NCBI RefSeq assembly: GCF_900199205.1
Contig: NZ_OBMJ01000001.1
Coordinates: 62,001 to 126,000, forward strand
DNA length: 64,000 nucleotides
Source: Streptomyces sp. 1331.2
GTDB taxonomy: Bacteria > Actinomycetota > Actinomycetes > Streptomycetales > Streptomycetaceae
Direction of reading: 5' to 3'
Shown here: in pieces, positions 53,366-63,460 of the stretch
Layout: each line of letters starts with the position of its first letter
How positions within the stretch are numbered: the first letter of the stretch is position 1
Position numbers and translations under genes: made by a program
The notes under the pieces: model-generated
The model's input: only the letters and a program-made list of their open reading frames with translations
Database searches by the model: none
What the model was told of the DNA's origin: nothing

Positions 53366-53509
53366 CGGCTCTGCCTGCCCGCTTGTGTCGTGTTCCGCCC
53401 TGCTGGTGACGGTCCGTACCGTCGGCGGCCCCGCCCAGCCTACGGGCAGCGGCCGGCGGTACGGCGCAGCAGGGCCCGGACGCCGGGCGGGGGCCTGAGG
53501 CCCGGGGAA

Positions 53510-54343
53510 TCAGGCCGGGGCGCCGACGACGCGCAGCAGTTCCAGGCGGGAGGCGGACTCGCTGCCGGGTGCGGCGGTGTGCACGAGCAGCAGCTGGTTC
53601 TCGCCGCCGGCGGCCAGGACCTCGCACTCCAGCTCCAGCGGCCCCACCACCGGGTGCAGCAGCCGTTTGCGGCCGCTGCGGCGCTGGGCGACCTCGTGGC
53701 GCTCCCAGTGGGCGGCGAACTCCCCACCACTGGCGAGGAGTTGCCGCAGCAGTTCGGCGGCGCGCGGGTCGGCGGGACGGGTGGAGTGGGCGGCGCGCAG
53801 GCCTGCCACGTGCGCGCGGGCGAGGTCCTCGTGGTCCTCGGGCGGGAACAGGTCCCGGGCCCCGGGTTCGGTGAACCAGCGCAGCAGCAGGTTGCGCCGC
53901 GGCGGCGGCAGTGCGCCGAGGTCGCCGAAGACGGCGGCGGCCATCGGGTTCTGTGCGAGGACGTCGCCGAGGTCGGAGACGACCTGGGCGGGCGTGTCGT
54001 GCAAGCGGTCCAGGATGAGCAGCAGTCCGGGGCGCACGTGGCCCAGCGGGCCGTGCCGGCGCGGCGGCTCGTGACCGGCGAGGCGGAAGAGGTGGTCGCG
54101 TTCGTCCTCGCTCAGGCGCAGGGCCCGGGCCAGGGCGGCGAGCAGGTGCGGTGAGGGCTGTGGGCCGCGCCGCTGTTCCAGGCGCGCGTAGTAGTCGACC
54201 GACAGTCCCGCCACCTGGGCCACCTCTTCGCGCCGCAGCCCGGGGGTGCGTCGGCGCGTGCCGGGTGGCAGGCCCAGGTCGGCGGGGGTGAGCCGGGCCC
54301 GGGTGCGGGTGAGGAAGTCGGCCAGCGCCGCGCGGTCGATCAT
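53510..54343 (-). CDS. XRE-family regulator with MmyB-like C-terminal domain
   Basis: The most likely start is ATG 54343 (a second ATG at 54355 is possible), giving 277 aa. The N-terminus reads ADFLTRTRARLTPADLGLPP, GTRRRTPGLRREEVAQVAGL and SVDYYARLEQRRGPQPSPHL, the standard pattern of actinobacterial MmyB-type regulators, followed by the ligand-binding C-terminal domain (LLRWFTEPGARDLFPPEDHE, GENQLLLVHTAAPGSESASR). The epimerase-type gene is divergent 140 nt away and is the natural target. Confidence 0.9.
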   Translation of the reverse strand: MIDRAALADFLTRTRARLTPADLGLPPGTRRRTPGLRREEVAQVAGLSVDYYARLEQRRGPQPSPHLLAALARALRLSEDERDHLFRLAGHEPPRRHGPLGHVRPGLLLILDRLHDTPAQVVSDLGDVLAQNPMAAAVFGDLGALPPPRRNLLLRWFTEPGARDLFPPEDHEDLARAHVAGLRAAHSTRPADPRAAELLRQLLASGGEFAAHWERHEVAQRRSGRKRLLHPVVGPLELECEVLAAGGENQLLLVHTAAPGSESASRLELLRVVGAPA

Positions 54344-54483
54344 GCTCCCCAGCATGGCCTGCGGGGGTGGGCGGTATCCAGGGATCGGCGGTCCCTGGTT
54401 CGGGAGGTCTCTGCCGGGCCGGGTGCGGGGCGGGCAGGGTGGTGGGTGTCGGAGGACATCGACTTCCCTGGAGGGGACGGACC

Positions 54484-55347
54484 ATGGCGAGGATTCTGGT
54501 GACGGGCGGGACCGGTTCGGTGGGGAGCCGGCTGGTGCCGCGGCTGGTGCGCTGGGCGGGCGAGCAGGGCTCCTCGGTGCGGGTGCTGGTGCGGGACGAG
54601 GCGAAGGCGGCCGCGGCGGCCCGGCTGGGGGTGGAGGTGGTGGTCGGCGACCTGTGCGAGGAGGCGGACCGGGCGCGGGCGCTGCACGGGGCCGACGTGG
54701 TGGTGAACGTGGCGGCGGCACTGCGCGGGGTGCCGGACGAGACGGCGTGGGCCGTCAACCGGGACGCTGCGGTGGCACTGGGCCGGGAAGCCGCGAAGGC
54801 CGGGGTGGCCCGGTTCGTCCACACCAGCACCAACCTGGTGTACGGGCGGGGGCTGGGCCGCCCCGCCGTGGAGGGCGACCGGCCGGCGCCGGACCCGGCG
54901 TGGGGGGCGTACGCGGCGTCCAAGGCGGCGGCGGAGACCGGACTGCGCGCACTGGAGGCGGAGGCCGCCCTGCCGCTGGTGGTGGTGCGGTTGGCGTTCG
55001 TGTACGGGCAGGGCGACCCTCACCTGGCGCAGTCGCTGCAGTGGGCCGCGCACTGGCCCCCGCACCAGCGCCTGGCGGTGGTGCACCACGCGGACGTGGC
55101 GCAGGCACTGTGGCGGGCGGCGACGGCGCCCGGGATCGAGGGGCGCACGTACAACGTCGCCGACGATGCGCCGCTGACGGCCTGGGACCTGCACGTCCTC
55201 AACGACCGTACGCACCCGGGTGGTTCGTCGCAGACGACGTTCGACCCGTGGGAGGGGCAGGTGTCCACGGCGGCGGCACGCCGGGACCTGGGCTGGCGGC
55301 CGCTGTACCCGTCGGCGTGGACGGCGGCCGAGGCCGGGGCCCTGTGA
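54484..55347 (+). CDS. NAD-dependent epimerase/dehydratase (extended SDR)
   Basis: ATG 54484 (GGAGGGGA) gives 287 aa. The Rossmann motif ILVTGGTGSVGSRLVPRLVR (residues 4-23), VVVGDLCE, and the active-site pair Tyr143/Lys147 in AYAASKAAAE, with THVYG-like TSTNLVYG, mark an extended short-chain dehydrogenase. The C-terminal part binds a substrate that cannot be predicted. A hairpin follows the stop. Divergent from the MmyB-type regulator. Confidence 0.9.
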   Translation: MARILVTGGTGSVGSRLVPRLVRWAGEQGSSVRVLVRDEAKAAAAARLGVEVVVGDLCEEADRARALHGADVVVNVAAALRGVPDETAWAVNRDAAVALGREAAKAGVARFVHTSTNLVYGRGLGRPAVEGDRPAPDPAWGAYAASKAAAETGLRALEAEAALPLVVVRLAFVYGQGDPHLAQSLQWAAHWPPHQRLAVVHHADVAQALWRAATAPGIEGRTYNVADDAPLTAWDLHVLNDRTHPGGSSQTTFDPWEGQVSTAAARRDLGWRPLYPSAWTAAEAGAL

Positions 55348-55374
55348 ACCGTGGGAGGCCGAGGCCTCCGTGGC

Positions 55375-55406
55375 GCCCGGCCCCGCCGTGGAGTGCGGGG
55401 CCGGGC
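55375..55406. terminator. Bidirectional terminator
   Basis: GCCCGGCCCCGC (55375-55386) and GCGGGGCCGGGC (55395-55406) pair perfectly between the convergent epimerase and EF-G paralogue genes. Confidence 0.8.
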
Positions 55407-55413
55407 GGCGGGC

Positions 55414-57492
55414 TCAGCCGGCGCTCGCGGGGGCGGGGGCGTAGCCGGCCGGGCGGGTGGTGAAGGTGCCGCGGCCCTGGGTGCGTCCGCGCAGGCGGCC
55501 CGCGTAGCCGAACAGTTCGGCCAGCGGTACCACCGCGCTCACCTGGGCACTGGTGCCGCGCCCGGGGGTGGTGGCCCGGACGTGGCCGCGGCGGGCGGCG
55601 AGGTCACCGAGGACGGTACCGAGCGCGTCCTCGGGGACGGTGACCGTCACCTCCGCGACAGGTTCCAGCAGCCGCATCCGCGAGATCCGTAGCGCCTCGC
55701 GCACGCCCAGGCGGGCGGCGGTGCGGAAGGCGAGCTCGGAGGAGTCCTTGGGGTGGGTGGCCCCGTCGGTGAGGGTGACGGCGACGCCGGTGACCGGGTG
55801 GCCGCCCAGCGGCCCCTCGGCCAGGGCCTCGCGGCAGCCGGCCTCGACGGCCTGCACGTACTCGCGCGGCACCCGCCCGCCGGTGACGGTCGAGGAGAAC
55901 ACGAACTCCGCCTCGCTGCCGTCCGCCAGGGGCCGGACGTCCAGGACGAGGTGGGCGAACTGGCCCGCGCCGCCGTCCTGTTTGGCGTGGCGGTACACGA
56001 AGCCGGTGACGCCCTCGACCAGGGCCTCGCGCAGCGCGACCCTCGGTGCCCCGGTGACCGCCTCGATGCCGCTGTCGCGGCGCACCTTCTCCACCGCCAC
56101 CTCCAGGTGCAGCTCGCCCAGGCCCGACAGGGTGCGCTGGCCGGTCTCGGGATCGGTGGCCAGGCGCAGCGAGGGGTCCTCCTCGGCCAGGCGGGCCAGG
56201 GCGGTGGCGAGTTTGTCGGTGTCGGCGCTGCGGCGGGCCTCGATGGCGACGGTGACGACGGGTTCGGCGCTCACGGGTGCCTCCAGGAGGATCGGGTGGT
56301 CGGGGTCGCACAGGGTGGCGCCGACGCGGGCGGCCTTGGGGCCGATGACGGCGACGATGTCACCGGCGCAGGCGTGGTCGGTCTCGGTGTGGCGGTCGGC
56401 CATCACGCGCAGGATGCGGGCGATGCGTTCGGTGCGGCCGGTGGCGGCGTCGAGCACGGTTGCTCCCTTGTGCAGGGTGCCGGCGTACAGGCGCAGGTAG
56501 GTCAGGCGGCCGGTGGGGGCTGCGACGACCTTGAACGCCAGTGCGGTCAGGGGCTGTTCGGGGTCGGCGGTGCGCTGCTGCGTCGCGTCGACGGTCGTGC
56601 CGGTGGTTGCCCCGGTGGCGTGGACGGGTGGGACGTCGAGTGGGGAGGGCAGGTAGGCGACGGCGGCGTCCAGGAGGGGTTCGATGCCGCGGTTGCGGTA
56701 GGCGGAGCCGCACAGCACCACCACGGCCTCGCCGGTGCGGGTCAGTTCGCGCAGGGCGGCGGCCAGGGTGGCGGCGGTGACGGTGCCGTGGGTGCAGAAC
56801 TCCTCCAGGGCTTCGGGGTTCAGTTCGGCGACGGCCTCCTCCAGGGCGCGCCGACGCTCGGCGGCCTGGTCGGTGAGGTGGACGGGGACCGGGCCGTCCA
56901 CCGGGGTGCCGTCGTCGTGCCAGGTCAGCGCGCGCAGACGCAGCAGGTCGACGACGCCGGTGAACGACTCCTCGGTGCCGATGGGCAGTTGGACGGCGAG
57001 CGGGCGCGGGTGCAGGCGCTCGCGGATGGAGGCCACGGCGGCGTCCAGGTCGGCGCCGGCGCGGTCGAGCTTGTTGACGAACGCGATCCGGGGCACGCCG
57101 TGGCGTTCGGCCTGGCGCCACACGGACTCGCTCTGCGGCTCGACACCGGCGACCGCGTCGAACACCGCGATCGCGCCGTCCAGGACGCGCAGCGAGCGTT
57201 CGACCTCGTCGGCGAAGTCGACGTGGCCGGGGGTGTCGATGAGGTTGATCCGGTGCCCGGCCCAGGCGCAGCTGACGGCGGCGGCGAAGATGGTGATGCC
57301 GCGGTCGCGTTCCTGGGGGTCGAAGTCGGTGACGGTGGTGCCGTCGTGGACTTCGCCGCGCTTGTGGGTGGTGCCGGTGAGGTAGAGGATCCGTTCGGTG
57401 ACGGTGGTCTTGCCGGCGTCGACATGGGCGAGGATGCCGAGGTTGCGGACGGCGGAGATGGCGGTGGTGGCTGTGGTGGTGTCGGTGCGCAT
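55414..57492 (-). CDS. Elongation factor G paralogue (EF-G2/FusB-like GTPase)
   Basis: ATG 57492 gives 692 aa with all G boxes: LAHVDAGKTTVTERILY (G1), RGITIFAAAVS (G2 with the conserved RGIT), DTPGHVDFADEVERSLRVL (G3), FVNKLDRAGA (G4) and CGSAYRNRG (G5). Domains II-V follow, with GTLHKGATVLDAATGRTERI and EVTVTVPEDALGTVLGDLAA near the end. It is shorter and more diverged than a housekeeping EF-G, so it is a paralogue of the FusB/EF-G2 type. The role is unproved; no resistance context is seen. Confidence 0.88.
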   Translation of the reverse strand: MRTDTTTATTAISAVRNLGILAHVDAGKTTVTERILYLTGTTHKRGEVHDGTTVTDFDPQERDRGITIFAAAVSCAWAGHRINLIDTPGHVDFADEVERSLRVLDGAIAVFDAVAGVEPQSESVWRQAERHGVPRIAFVNKLDRAGADLDAAVASIRERLHPRPLAVQLPIGTEESFTGVVDLLRLRALTWHDDGTPVDGPVPVHLTDQAAERRRALEEAVAELNPEALEEFCTHGTVTAATLAAALRELTRTGEAVVVLCGSAYRNRGIEPLLDAAVAYLPSPLDVPPVHATGATTGTTVDATQQRTADPEQPLTALAFKVVAAPTGRLTYLRLYAGTLHKGATVLDAATGRTERIARILRVMADRHTETDHACAGDIVAVIGPKAARVGATLCDPDHPILLEAPVSAEPVVTVAIEARRSADTDKLATALARLAEEDPSLRLATDPETGQRTLSGLGELHLEVAVEKVRRDSGIEAVTGAPRVALREALVEGVTGFVYRHAKQDGGAGQFAHLVLDVRPLADGSEAEFVFSSTVTGGRVPREYVQAVEAGCREALAEGPLGGHPVTGVAVTLTDGATHPKDSSELAFRTAARLGVREALRISRMRLLEPVAEVTVTVPEDALGTVLGDLAARRGHVRATTPGRGTSAQVSAVVPLAELFGYAGRLRGRTQGRGTFTTRPAGYAPAPASAG

Positions 57493-57857
57493 GGCCCGGG
57501 TGCCTTTCGAGGCGGTTCCTACGGGTGGGCGCGCGATTGCCAGTGCCGAGCCGACTCCGATCATCCGTCAACGGCGTTGACCGGCGGAGCCCGTGCGGGC
57601 TCGGAGGACCAGGGTTCAGATGGCGGCGGCACTGCTCCGGTGCCGGCCGCGCAGCGGGCACCGGAAGGACGGGGACACCAGGATCACCTCGTACCGCGAC
57701 GCGGGAGAGGGAGCGGCAGCACGCTGCTTCGGCACGGCCGCTCGCCCCCTCTCTCGTCTCGTTCGTCGTCTCGTTCGCCGGTACGGTCGCCGCGCACGGT
57801 GGGGCGCGGCTGCGTGGCGAGTCTAGGGACGACGGGCGCGGCGGGGCGAAGGGTTTT
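57493..57857. other. Intergenic upstream of the EF-G paralogue
   Basis: Contains the presumed promoter of the EF-G-type gene; no gene is seen. Repeats of CTCGTT(C/T)GTC at about 57747-57780 are the only visible structure. Confidence 0.5.
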
Positions 57858-58381
57858 TCACGGTGTCCTGAACTGCAGGACCGGCCGCGACCAGCCGTCG
57901 TCGTCCACCCCGGCGTCGAGGGCGGCGGCCAGGGCCCGTTCCTCGTAGCCGAAGTGGGACTCCATGATGGCGGCCAGGCCGTCGAGTTCGCGTGCGATGG
58001 CCTCCCGGTCGGCATCGGGCGAACCGGCGGCGGACTGTTGGGTGAGGTCGCGCACGCGGGTGAGGATGGCGGAGATGAAGCCGTGGTCCTCGACGAGTTT
58101 CGCCATCGTCGGCGCCAAGTCCGGGCGCTCGCGCAGGAGTTGGGCGAACAGGCCGTCGTCCTCGCCCTGGTGGTGGTTGGTCAGGGCGGTGCAGAAGGCC
58201 AGGCAGTGGGTGAGGAGGTGGTCGTCGCCCGCGGGCGGGGGCGGCCGAGGTTGGCGCGGACCTCGGCGAGGCGACGACGCAGTTCCCGGTGCGCAAGGGT
58301 GAGTTGAAGGCTGAGGGCGGCCGTACGGCCATTGTCGGGGAGGCCACGGGTGGCGGATCCCTTTCGGTCGGGCACCTCCAT
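57858..58381 (-). CDS. Hemerythrin (HHE) domain protein, one-base break
   Basis: ATG 58381 begins MEVPDRKGSATRGLPDNGRT then LTLAHRELRRRLAEVRANLG. At the G5 run 58237-58241 the frame is lost; the next frame continues AGDDHLLTHCLAFCTALTNH, HQGEDDGLFAQLLRERPDLA and EDHGFISAILTRVRDL to TGA 57858. One added base restores about 174 aa. The His/Glu pattern H...H..ED (HHQGED) and later EDHGF and ESHFGYEERALA is the di-iron site of HHE cation-binding proteins, which sense or store oxygen and NO or respond to redox stress. Confidence 0.8.
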
Positions 58382-58499
58382 GCCTGACGCGGTCCGTCAC
58401 CGGCACGCGATGCCGCCGCCATCGGATCACGTCGCCCGGCCTCGGGGCAAGCGCCCGTCCGGCACCCGAGAAGGCCCCGCAGGCGCGTCAGGGGCGTCA

Positions 58500-59403
58500 G
58501 GGCGGGATGCATGGCGTCGGGCTGCGCGGCTTCGGGCCTGGCGCCGTCCGGCCGGGCGCCGCCGCGGCGCGGCAGGCCCAGGAGGATCCCGGTCGTCACC
58601 AGCGCCAGGCCCGCCCCTGGCGCACTCCGAAGGCGTCCCCGTCCAGCACGGTGCCCAACAGCACCCCGGTCAGCGGGTTGAGCAGGCCGAGCAGGCCCAC
58701 CGTCCCGGCCGGCAGTTGGCGAAGCCCGGCGAACCAGCAGGCGAAGGCGAGTGCGGTCGCGATCAGGGTGCTGTAGCCGAAGGCAAGCAGAGTGGAGGTG
58801 TCCATCGGCGGGGGTGCGCCCTCGACGGCAACGGCCGACGGCAGCAGCATCAGACCCCCGGCGGTCAGCTGCCAGGAGGTGGCGGCGAGCGGATCGGCGC
58901 CCTCACGCCAGCGGGCGGCGAGCACGTAGCCGACGGAGGAGACCAGCATCGCGGCCGCCGACGCCGCCAGTCCGCCGAAGCCGACCGCACCGCCGGTGCC
59001 GAGCAGGGTGAGTGCCACCCCGGCCAGGCCCACCACCGCACCGACCAGGTGCGCGCGGTGCGGGCGCCGGCCGGCCAGGGCCCAAGCGGTGAGGAGCATC
59101 GCGAGCGGGGAGGCGGCCATGACGGTGGCGGCGGCACTGGTGGGCAGCAGCTGGGAGGCGAGGTAGAGCAGGACGAAGAAGACGGCGGTGTTGAGCAGGC
59201 CGAGCAGTGCGCTGCGCCACCACCAGGGCCGTGCGGGCGGCGGCGGGCCAGGGCGAGCAGCAGCAGACCGGCGGGCAGGGCGCGCAGGACCGCTCCCCAC
59301 AGCGGGTGACCGGCGGGCAGGTAGGCGTGGGTCACGTAGTAGTTGGCGCCCCACGCAAGGGGGCGAGGGCGGTCGGCAGCACCCACCGGGCATTGGCTTC
59401 CAT
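58500..59403 (-). CDS. EamA-family (drug/metabolite) exporter, three one-base breaks
   Basis: ATG 59403 starts MEANARWVLPTALAP; the frames then join at the G5 run 59359-59363 (AWGANYYVTHAYLPAGHPLW), near 59234-59246 (WWWRSALLGLLNTAVFFVLL) and at the C4 run 58614-58617 (then LALVTTGILLGLP). Restored, it has about ten membrane spans and the EamA end GLLGLLNPLTGVLLGTVLDG. EamA proteins move amino acids or drugs out of the cell. The exact 3' end is uncertain because no stop follows soon. Divergent from the MarR regulator across an operator dyad. Confidence 0.75.
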
Positions 59404-59413
59404 GGAAGACAAT

Positions 59414-59433
59414 ATAACTTCCTCGGAAGCTAT
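59414..59433. promoter_or_regulatory. MarR operator dyad between EamA and MarR genes
   Basis: ATAACTTCCTCGGAAGCTAT is a 20-bp imperfect palindrome in an AT-rich island, in the 48-nt gap between the divergent EamA and MarR starts. It is positioned to control both genes. Confidence 0.65.
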
Positions 59434-59451
59434 TGGGAGTACGATGGGCAC

Positions 59452-59982
59452 ATGGAACGCCCGGAGCAGCACCCCGACCACGTCGAGCAGATCCAGGCCG
59501 CGTGGCGGCGCGAACGCCCCGACCTCGACGTCTCCCCGCTGGCCGTCATCGGCCGCCTGCACCGCCTCGCCGCCCGCCTGACCGCCGAGCTCACCCTCGT
59601 CTACCAGCGGTACGGCCTCGGCGAGGGCGAGTTCGACGTGCTCGCCGCCCTGCGCCGCGCCGGCGCCCCCTACGAGCGCGCACCGGGCGAACTGGCCGCC
59701 CACACCATGGTCACCACCGGCGCGATGACCAAGCGGATCGACCGCCTGGAACGCGCCGGGCTGGTCGCCCGCCGCCCCGCCGAGGACGACCGGCGCGGGC
59801 GCGTGGTCGCCCTCACCGACGCCGGCCTGCGCCTGATCGACGAGGCCTTCACGGCCCACCTGCGCAACGAGCACCGCCTGCTCGGCCACCTCTCCCCCGA
59901 GGAGGCCGCCGCCCTGCAGCACCTGCTCACCGCCTGGCAGAGCCGCCTGGACGGCAGCACGGACACCGGCCGTAATGCTTGA
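59452..59982 (+). CDS. MarR-family regulator
   Basis: ATG 59452 gives 176 aa with the full MarR fold: EGEFDVLAALRRAGAPYERA, then the recognition region GELAAHTMVTTGAMTKRIDR, wing LVARRPAEDDRRGRVVALTD and C-terminal dimerisation helix. Such regulators usually repress a divergent transporter gene and release on binding its substrate. Here the divergent gene encodes an EamA exporter and the shared operator lies in between. Confidence 0.9.
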   Translation: MERPEQHPDHVEQIQAAWRRERPDLDVSPLAVIGRLHRLAARLTAELTLVYQRYGLGEGEFDVLAALRRAGAPYERAPGELAAHTMVTTGAMTKRIDRLERAGLVARRPAEDDRRGRVVALTDAGLRLIDEAFTAHLRNEHRLLGHLSPEEAAALQHLLTAWQSRLDGSTDTGRNA

Positions 59983-60049
59983 CCCCCACACCCGCACCGG
60001 ACCCACCCCGCCGAACCGGCCCGGACCCCGGAGCGCCTACCGTGCCGGT

Positions 60050-60667
60050 ATGCACACCGACGACACCCCGTGGGACGTCCTGCTGATCGGCGGCGCCTCG
60101 GGTCTGGGCAAGAGCCGTGCCGCCGCCCTCCTCGCCGCCCGGCACGGCGCGTTCACCGTGGAGTTCGACGACGTCGTCGCCGCCCTGCAGGCCGCCACCA
60201 CCGCGGCCACCCACCCCGGCCTGCACCTCTTCGCCGCCGCTCAGGGCGCCCCGGGCGCCGCGGAGGAGACCATGGGCGCCGACCGCGTCCTGGCCCTGCA
60301 GATCGCCACCGCCCGCGCCCTGGACGACGCCCTGCTCGGCGTCGTGCGCAACCGCCTCACCGTGGACGTTCCCGCCATCGTCGAAGGCGACTACCTCACC
60401 CCGGCCGCCGCCGCCCGCGCCGGCGCCGAAGCCGCCGCCCGGGGCCGGCGGGTACGGGCCCTCTTCCTCCACGAGGACGACCCCGCACGCATCGCCGCCA
60501 ACTACGCGGACCGCGAGCCCGGCCTCGGCCTGCAGCACGAACGCGCCGCCGTCAGCGCCCGTTACTCGCACTGGCTCGCCACCCAGGCCGCCGCCCACGC
60601 CCTGCCCGTGCTCGCCTGCCGCCCGTACGCCACCCTGCCCGAGCGCCTGGCCGCCGCCCTGACCTGA
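60050..60667 (+). CDS. P-loop NTPase of unknown function (kinase-like)
   Basis: ATG 60050 gives 205 aa. A P-loop GGASGLGKS (residues 14-22) is followed by FTVEFDDVVAALQAATTAAT. Later VDVPAIVEGDYLTPAAAARA and VRALFLHEDDPARIAANYAD look like a small kinase or nucleotide-dependent transferase. TACCGT lies 6 nt before the ATG, a leaderless promoter. Single gene. Confidence 0.7.
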   Translation: MHTDDTPWDVLLIGGASGLGKSRAAALLAARHGAFTVEFDDVVAALQAATTAATHPGLHLFAAAQGAPGAAEETMGADRVLALQIATARALDDALLGVVRNRLTVDVPAIVEGDYLTPAAAARAGAEAAARGRRVRALFLHEDDPARIAANYADREPGLGLQHERAAVSARYSHWLATQAAAHALPVLACRPYATLPERLAAALT

Positions 60668-60869
60668 GGTGCGACGGGCTCAGCCCTCCCGGGCCGGTCG
60701 GGGACCGTTCTCCCCTCCCGGGAGGAGGGCGCGCCGGACCGGGGTGACCCTGCGGCGGGAGTGACCGCCGGCCTGGGCGTCGCCGCGCAGTGCTACCGCG
60801 GCCGCACGGCCCCGCGCCGCTGAACTCGGGCCACTGAACTCAGGCCGCTGTACCCGGGCCCGGGCGCGC

Positions 60870-61283
60870 TCACTCCGACGCACCCCCGCTCCCGCCGTCA
60901 TGGGCGGCCCGGGCGGCCAGCACCTGCGGCATGTGGGACTCCGCCCACGCCTTGATGGCCTGCATCAGCGGTAGCAAGTCCTGGCCGAGCGCGGTGAGTT
61001 CGTAGTCGACGCGGGCCGGGACGGTGACGGTGACGGTGCGGGTGAGCAGGCCGTCGCGCTCCAGTGCGCGCAGGGTCTGGGTGAGCATCTTCTCGCTCAC
61101 CCCGGCCAGCCGCCGGCGCAGGTCGCTGTAGCGCTGTGGGCCGTCGGCGAGGGCGTTGACGACCAGGCTGGTCCACTTGTCGCCGATGCGGTCCAGGAGT
61201 TGGCGGGCCGGGCACTGGGCGAGGTAGGCGTCGTAGCCGGCGGCCTCGGCGGCGCGGCGCTGGGCGGCGGTCGTGGTGGGCAC
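60870..61283 (-). CDS. HxlR-family regulator
   Basis: GTG 61283 (AAGGAGAG) gives 137 aa: [60 protein letters not shown] and [20 protein letters not shown] follow the HxlR winged-helix pattern, including the Cys before [11 protein letters not shown] used in redox or electrophile sensing in this family. Divergent from the quinone reductase gene 124 nt away. Confidence 0.9.
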   Translation of the reverse strand: MPTTTAAQRRAAEAAGYDAYLAQCPARQLLDRIGDKWTSLVVNALADGPQRYSDLRRRLAGVSEKMLTQTLRALERDGLLTRTVTVTVPARVDYELTALGQDLLPLMQAIKAWAESHMPQVLAARAAHDGGSGGASE

Positions 61284-61308
61284 GGGCTCGCTCTCCTTTG
61301 CGTGCGGT

Positions 61309-61326
61309 ACGCACCTTGAAGTGCGT
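61309..61326. promoter_or_regulatory. HxlR operator dyad
   Basis: ACGCACCTTGAAGTGCGT is an 18-bp palindrome with a 6-nt centre in the gap between the divergent HxlR and reductase genes. Confidence 0.6.
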
Positions 61327-61406
61327 GCTTCCTGATGGGGAGTAACTCTCCTTAGGTTGGGCGCTGTTCCCGGATCTGCTGTGTCGAGTCGACTGGAGTG
61401 TGCGTG

Positions 61407-62345
61407 ATGCGTGCCGTGGTGGTGCGGGAGTTCGGCGGTCCCGAGGCGCTGGAGCTGGTCGAGGTGGCGCTGCCGCGGCCGGGCCGCGGGCAGGTGCGGG
61501 TGCGGGTGGCGGCCGCCGGGGTCAACCCGGTGGACGCGGTCACCCGCGCCGGGACCCTGGCCGGGGCCGGGCTGATGGCGCCCCGGGCGGTGACGGGAAT
61601 CGGCTGGGACGTGGCGGGCACGGTCGACGCCGTCGGGCCGGGGGTCACGGGTTTTGCGCCCGGGCAGCGGGTGGTGGGACTGCGCGACCGCCTGGACGTG
61701 GACCTGGGCACCTACGCCGACCACGTGGTCCTGGACGCCGACGCCCTCGCCCCCGTCCCCGCCGGCCTGTCCCTGGAGGCCGCAGCGACCCTGCCGCTCA
61801 ACGGGCTCACCGCGCTGCAGGCCCTCGACCTGCTCGACCTGCCCGCCGGCTCCACCCTGCTGGTCACCGGCGCGGCCGGCGGTGTCGGCGGCTTCGCGGT
61901 CGAACTGGCCACGCTGCGGGGCCTTCGGGTCGTCGCCCTCGCCGGAGAGGACGACGAACAGCTCGTCCGGTCCCTGGGCGCGCAGTGGTTCGTCCCCCGC
62001 GGAGTGGGCGATGTGGCAGCAGCCGTACGGGAGTTGGTCCCCGGCGGGATCGACGGTGCGGTGGACGCGGCCCTGCTGGGCGTAGGGGCGCTGGGCGCGG
62101 TGCGCGGCCGCGGGGCGTTCGTGGCGGTGGCGGGCGGCAGCGAACCGGTGGGGCTGCGCGGAATCCGGGTGGCCAACGTCTGGATCACCGCCGACGGACC
62201 CGCCCTGGGGCGTCTCGCGGCGCTCGCGGGCGACGGCCGGCTCACCCTGCGGGTGGCGGACACTCTGCCCCTGGAGCAGGCTGCGCAGGCGCACCGGCGC
62301 CTGGCCGACGGCGGGCTGCGCGGGCGCCTGGTACTCACCCCCTGA
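61407..62345 (+). CDS. NADP-dependent alcohol dehydrogenase / quinone oxidoreductase (MDR superfamily)
   Basis: ATG 61407 (GGAG 9 nt upstream) gives 312 aa. The MDR fold is clear: [20 protein letters not shown] at the start, [13 protein letters not shown], then the cofactor site [20 protein letters not shown]. No zinc-ligand Cys is seen, so it is of the zinc-free quinone oxidoreductase type. It likely detoxifies quinones or enals using NADPH, under control of the divergent HxlR regulator. Confidence 0.9.
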   Translation: MRAVVVREFGGPEALELVEVALPRPGRGQVRVRVAAAGVNPVDAVTRAGTLAGAGLMAPRAVTGIGWDVAGTVDAVGPGVTGFAPGQRVVGLRDRLDVDLGTYADHVVLDADALAPVPAGLSLEAAATLPLNGLTALQALDLLDLPAGSTLLVTGAAGGVGGFAVELATLRGLRVVALAGEDDEQLVRSLGAQWFVPRGVGDVAAAVRELVPGGIDGAVDAALLGVGALGAVRGRGAFVAVAGGSEPVGLRGIRVANVWITADGPALGRLAALAGDGRLTLRVADTLPLEQAAQAHRRLADGGLRGRLVLTP

Positions 62346-62613
62346 GCCCAGCCGTCGCACCGGCCGTGGCGAAGGACGGGCAGGCGGCCTGTTCGCCAGC
62401 TTCGCCGAGCGCAGGAGGAATTCCGGACCCGGGGAAGCAGCAGCCGCACCCGCCGGAGGGCCGCTCCCCCGATGAACGGCCTCTTGGCCACTGTCCGGCT
62501 GTCCCGCCGCCCCCCGGCTCGCGCGATGGTCGGTCGAGGCTGAACTCGTCCGGCTCGGGACTGTTGGGTGAATCCGGTGGCAGTGGCGGGCGGTGGGCGG
62601 GGAGACTGCGGGG

Positions 62614-63393
62614 ATGGACACTCCCGTACCGGACCTGCGCGTCCGTGATGTCGTGCCCGGCTACCCGGGCATGCACCCGCTGGTCGCCGACCTGGTGCTG
62701 CCCGAGGGCGCGCCGATGTCCGTGATGAGCACGCTGGAGACCTCCCGCGAGCTCGTACGGCACTCCTACTACCGGTACGAGTTCGCGACGGTCGCCGTCA
62801 CGCACGCCCTGTCCGCCCTGGAGCAGGTCCTCGCCGAGCGCCTGGGCGCCCGGGCCCCGCTGCGGGAGCTGATCACCCGGGCCGCCGGGGCAGGGCTCGT
62901 CTCGGTGTACCTGGCCGGGGAGTTGGAGCGCGCGCTGCTGCTGCGCGAGCGGCTCGCGACGGGCAGCGCGACCAGCGCCACCGTCAACCCGGTCAGGGCC
63001 GTCGACCTGCTGCGCGCCGTGTTCGACAGCGTCGCCCTGCTGCTGCCCGGGCCTGAGGCCGAGGCGCAGACGGAAGCCGGGGCGCAAGGGCCGCATGACC
63101 GGTTGGCGCGGCTGTGGGAGGAGCACCGCCGCGCCCCGTTCCCGGCGAGCTTTCGCGGCGTGGACATCGACGGCACCGACCTGGTCCTGCTGGACGCCGA
63201 CGTCGCCGGCCTCGTGCGGCGGGAGCTGGACGGCGGACTCGACGGCGAGGGCGTCGCCGCCCTGTGGTCGCGCATCGCCGGCCTCGCCACGGTCGTGCCC
63301 GTGCTCGACGAGGCCTACTGCGCCGCCTACTTCACCCGGCTGCGCACGATGGCCGATCTCGCGGCGGCCCGCCACCTGCCCGAGGCCACCTGA
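62614..63393 (+). CDS. Hypothetical helical protein, HEPN-like middle
   Basis: ATG 62614 gives 259 aa. The part [20 protein letters not shown] then [20 protein letters not shown] is a long helical pair of the kind seen in HEPN-like domains (mere pattern similarity). The C-terminal half is helical, with [20 protein letters not shown] and [20 protein letters not shown]. It stands alone. I do not recognise the family. Confidence 0.55.
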   Translation: MDTPVPDLRVRDVVPGYPGMHPLVADLVLPEGAPMSVMSTLETSRELVRHSYYRYEFATVAVTHALSALEQVLAERLGARAPLRELITRAAGAGLVSVYLAGELERALLLRERLATGSATSATVNPVRAVDLLRAVFDSVALLLPGPEAEAQTEAGAQGPHDRLARLWEEHRRAPFPASFRGVDIDGTDLVLLDADVAGLVRRELDGGLDGEGVAALWSRIAGLATVVPVLDEAYCAAYFTRLRTMADLAAARHLPEAT

Positions 63394-63460
63394 CCCCGCA
63401 CCCGCGCACTGGCCCACCCAGGCCGCCTGCCACCGACCCCCGGTCTGCCCTGGCGGGAGG

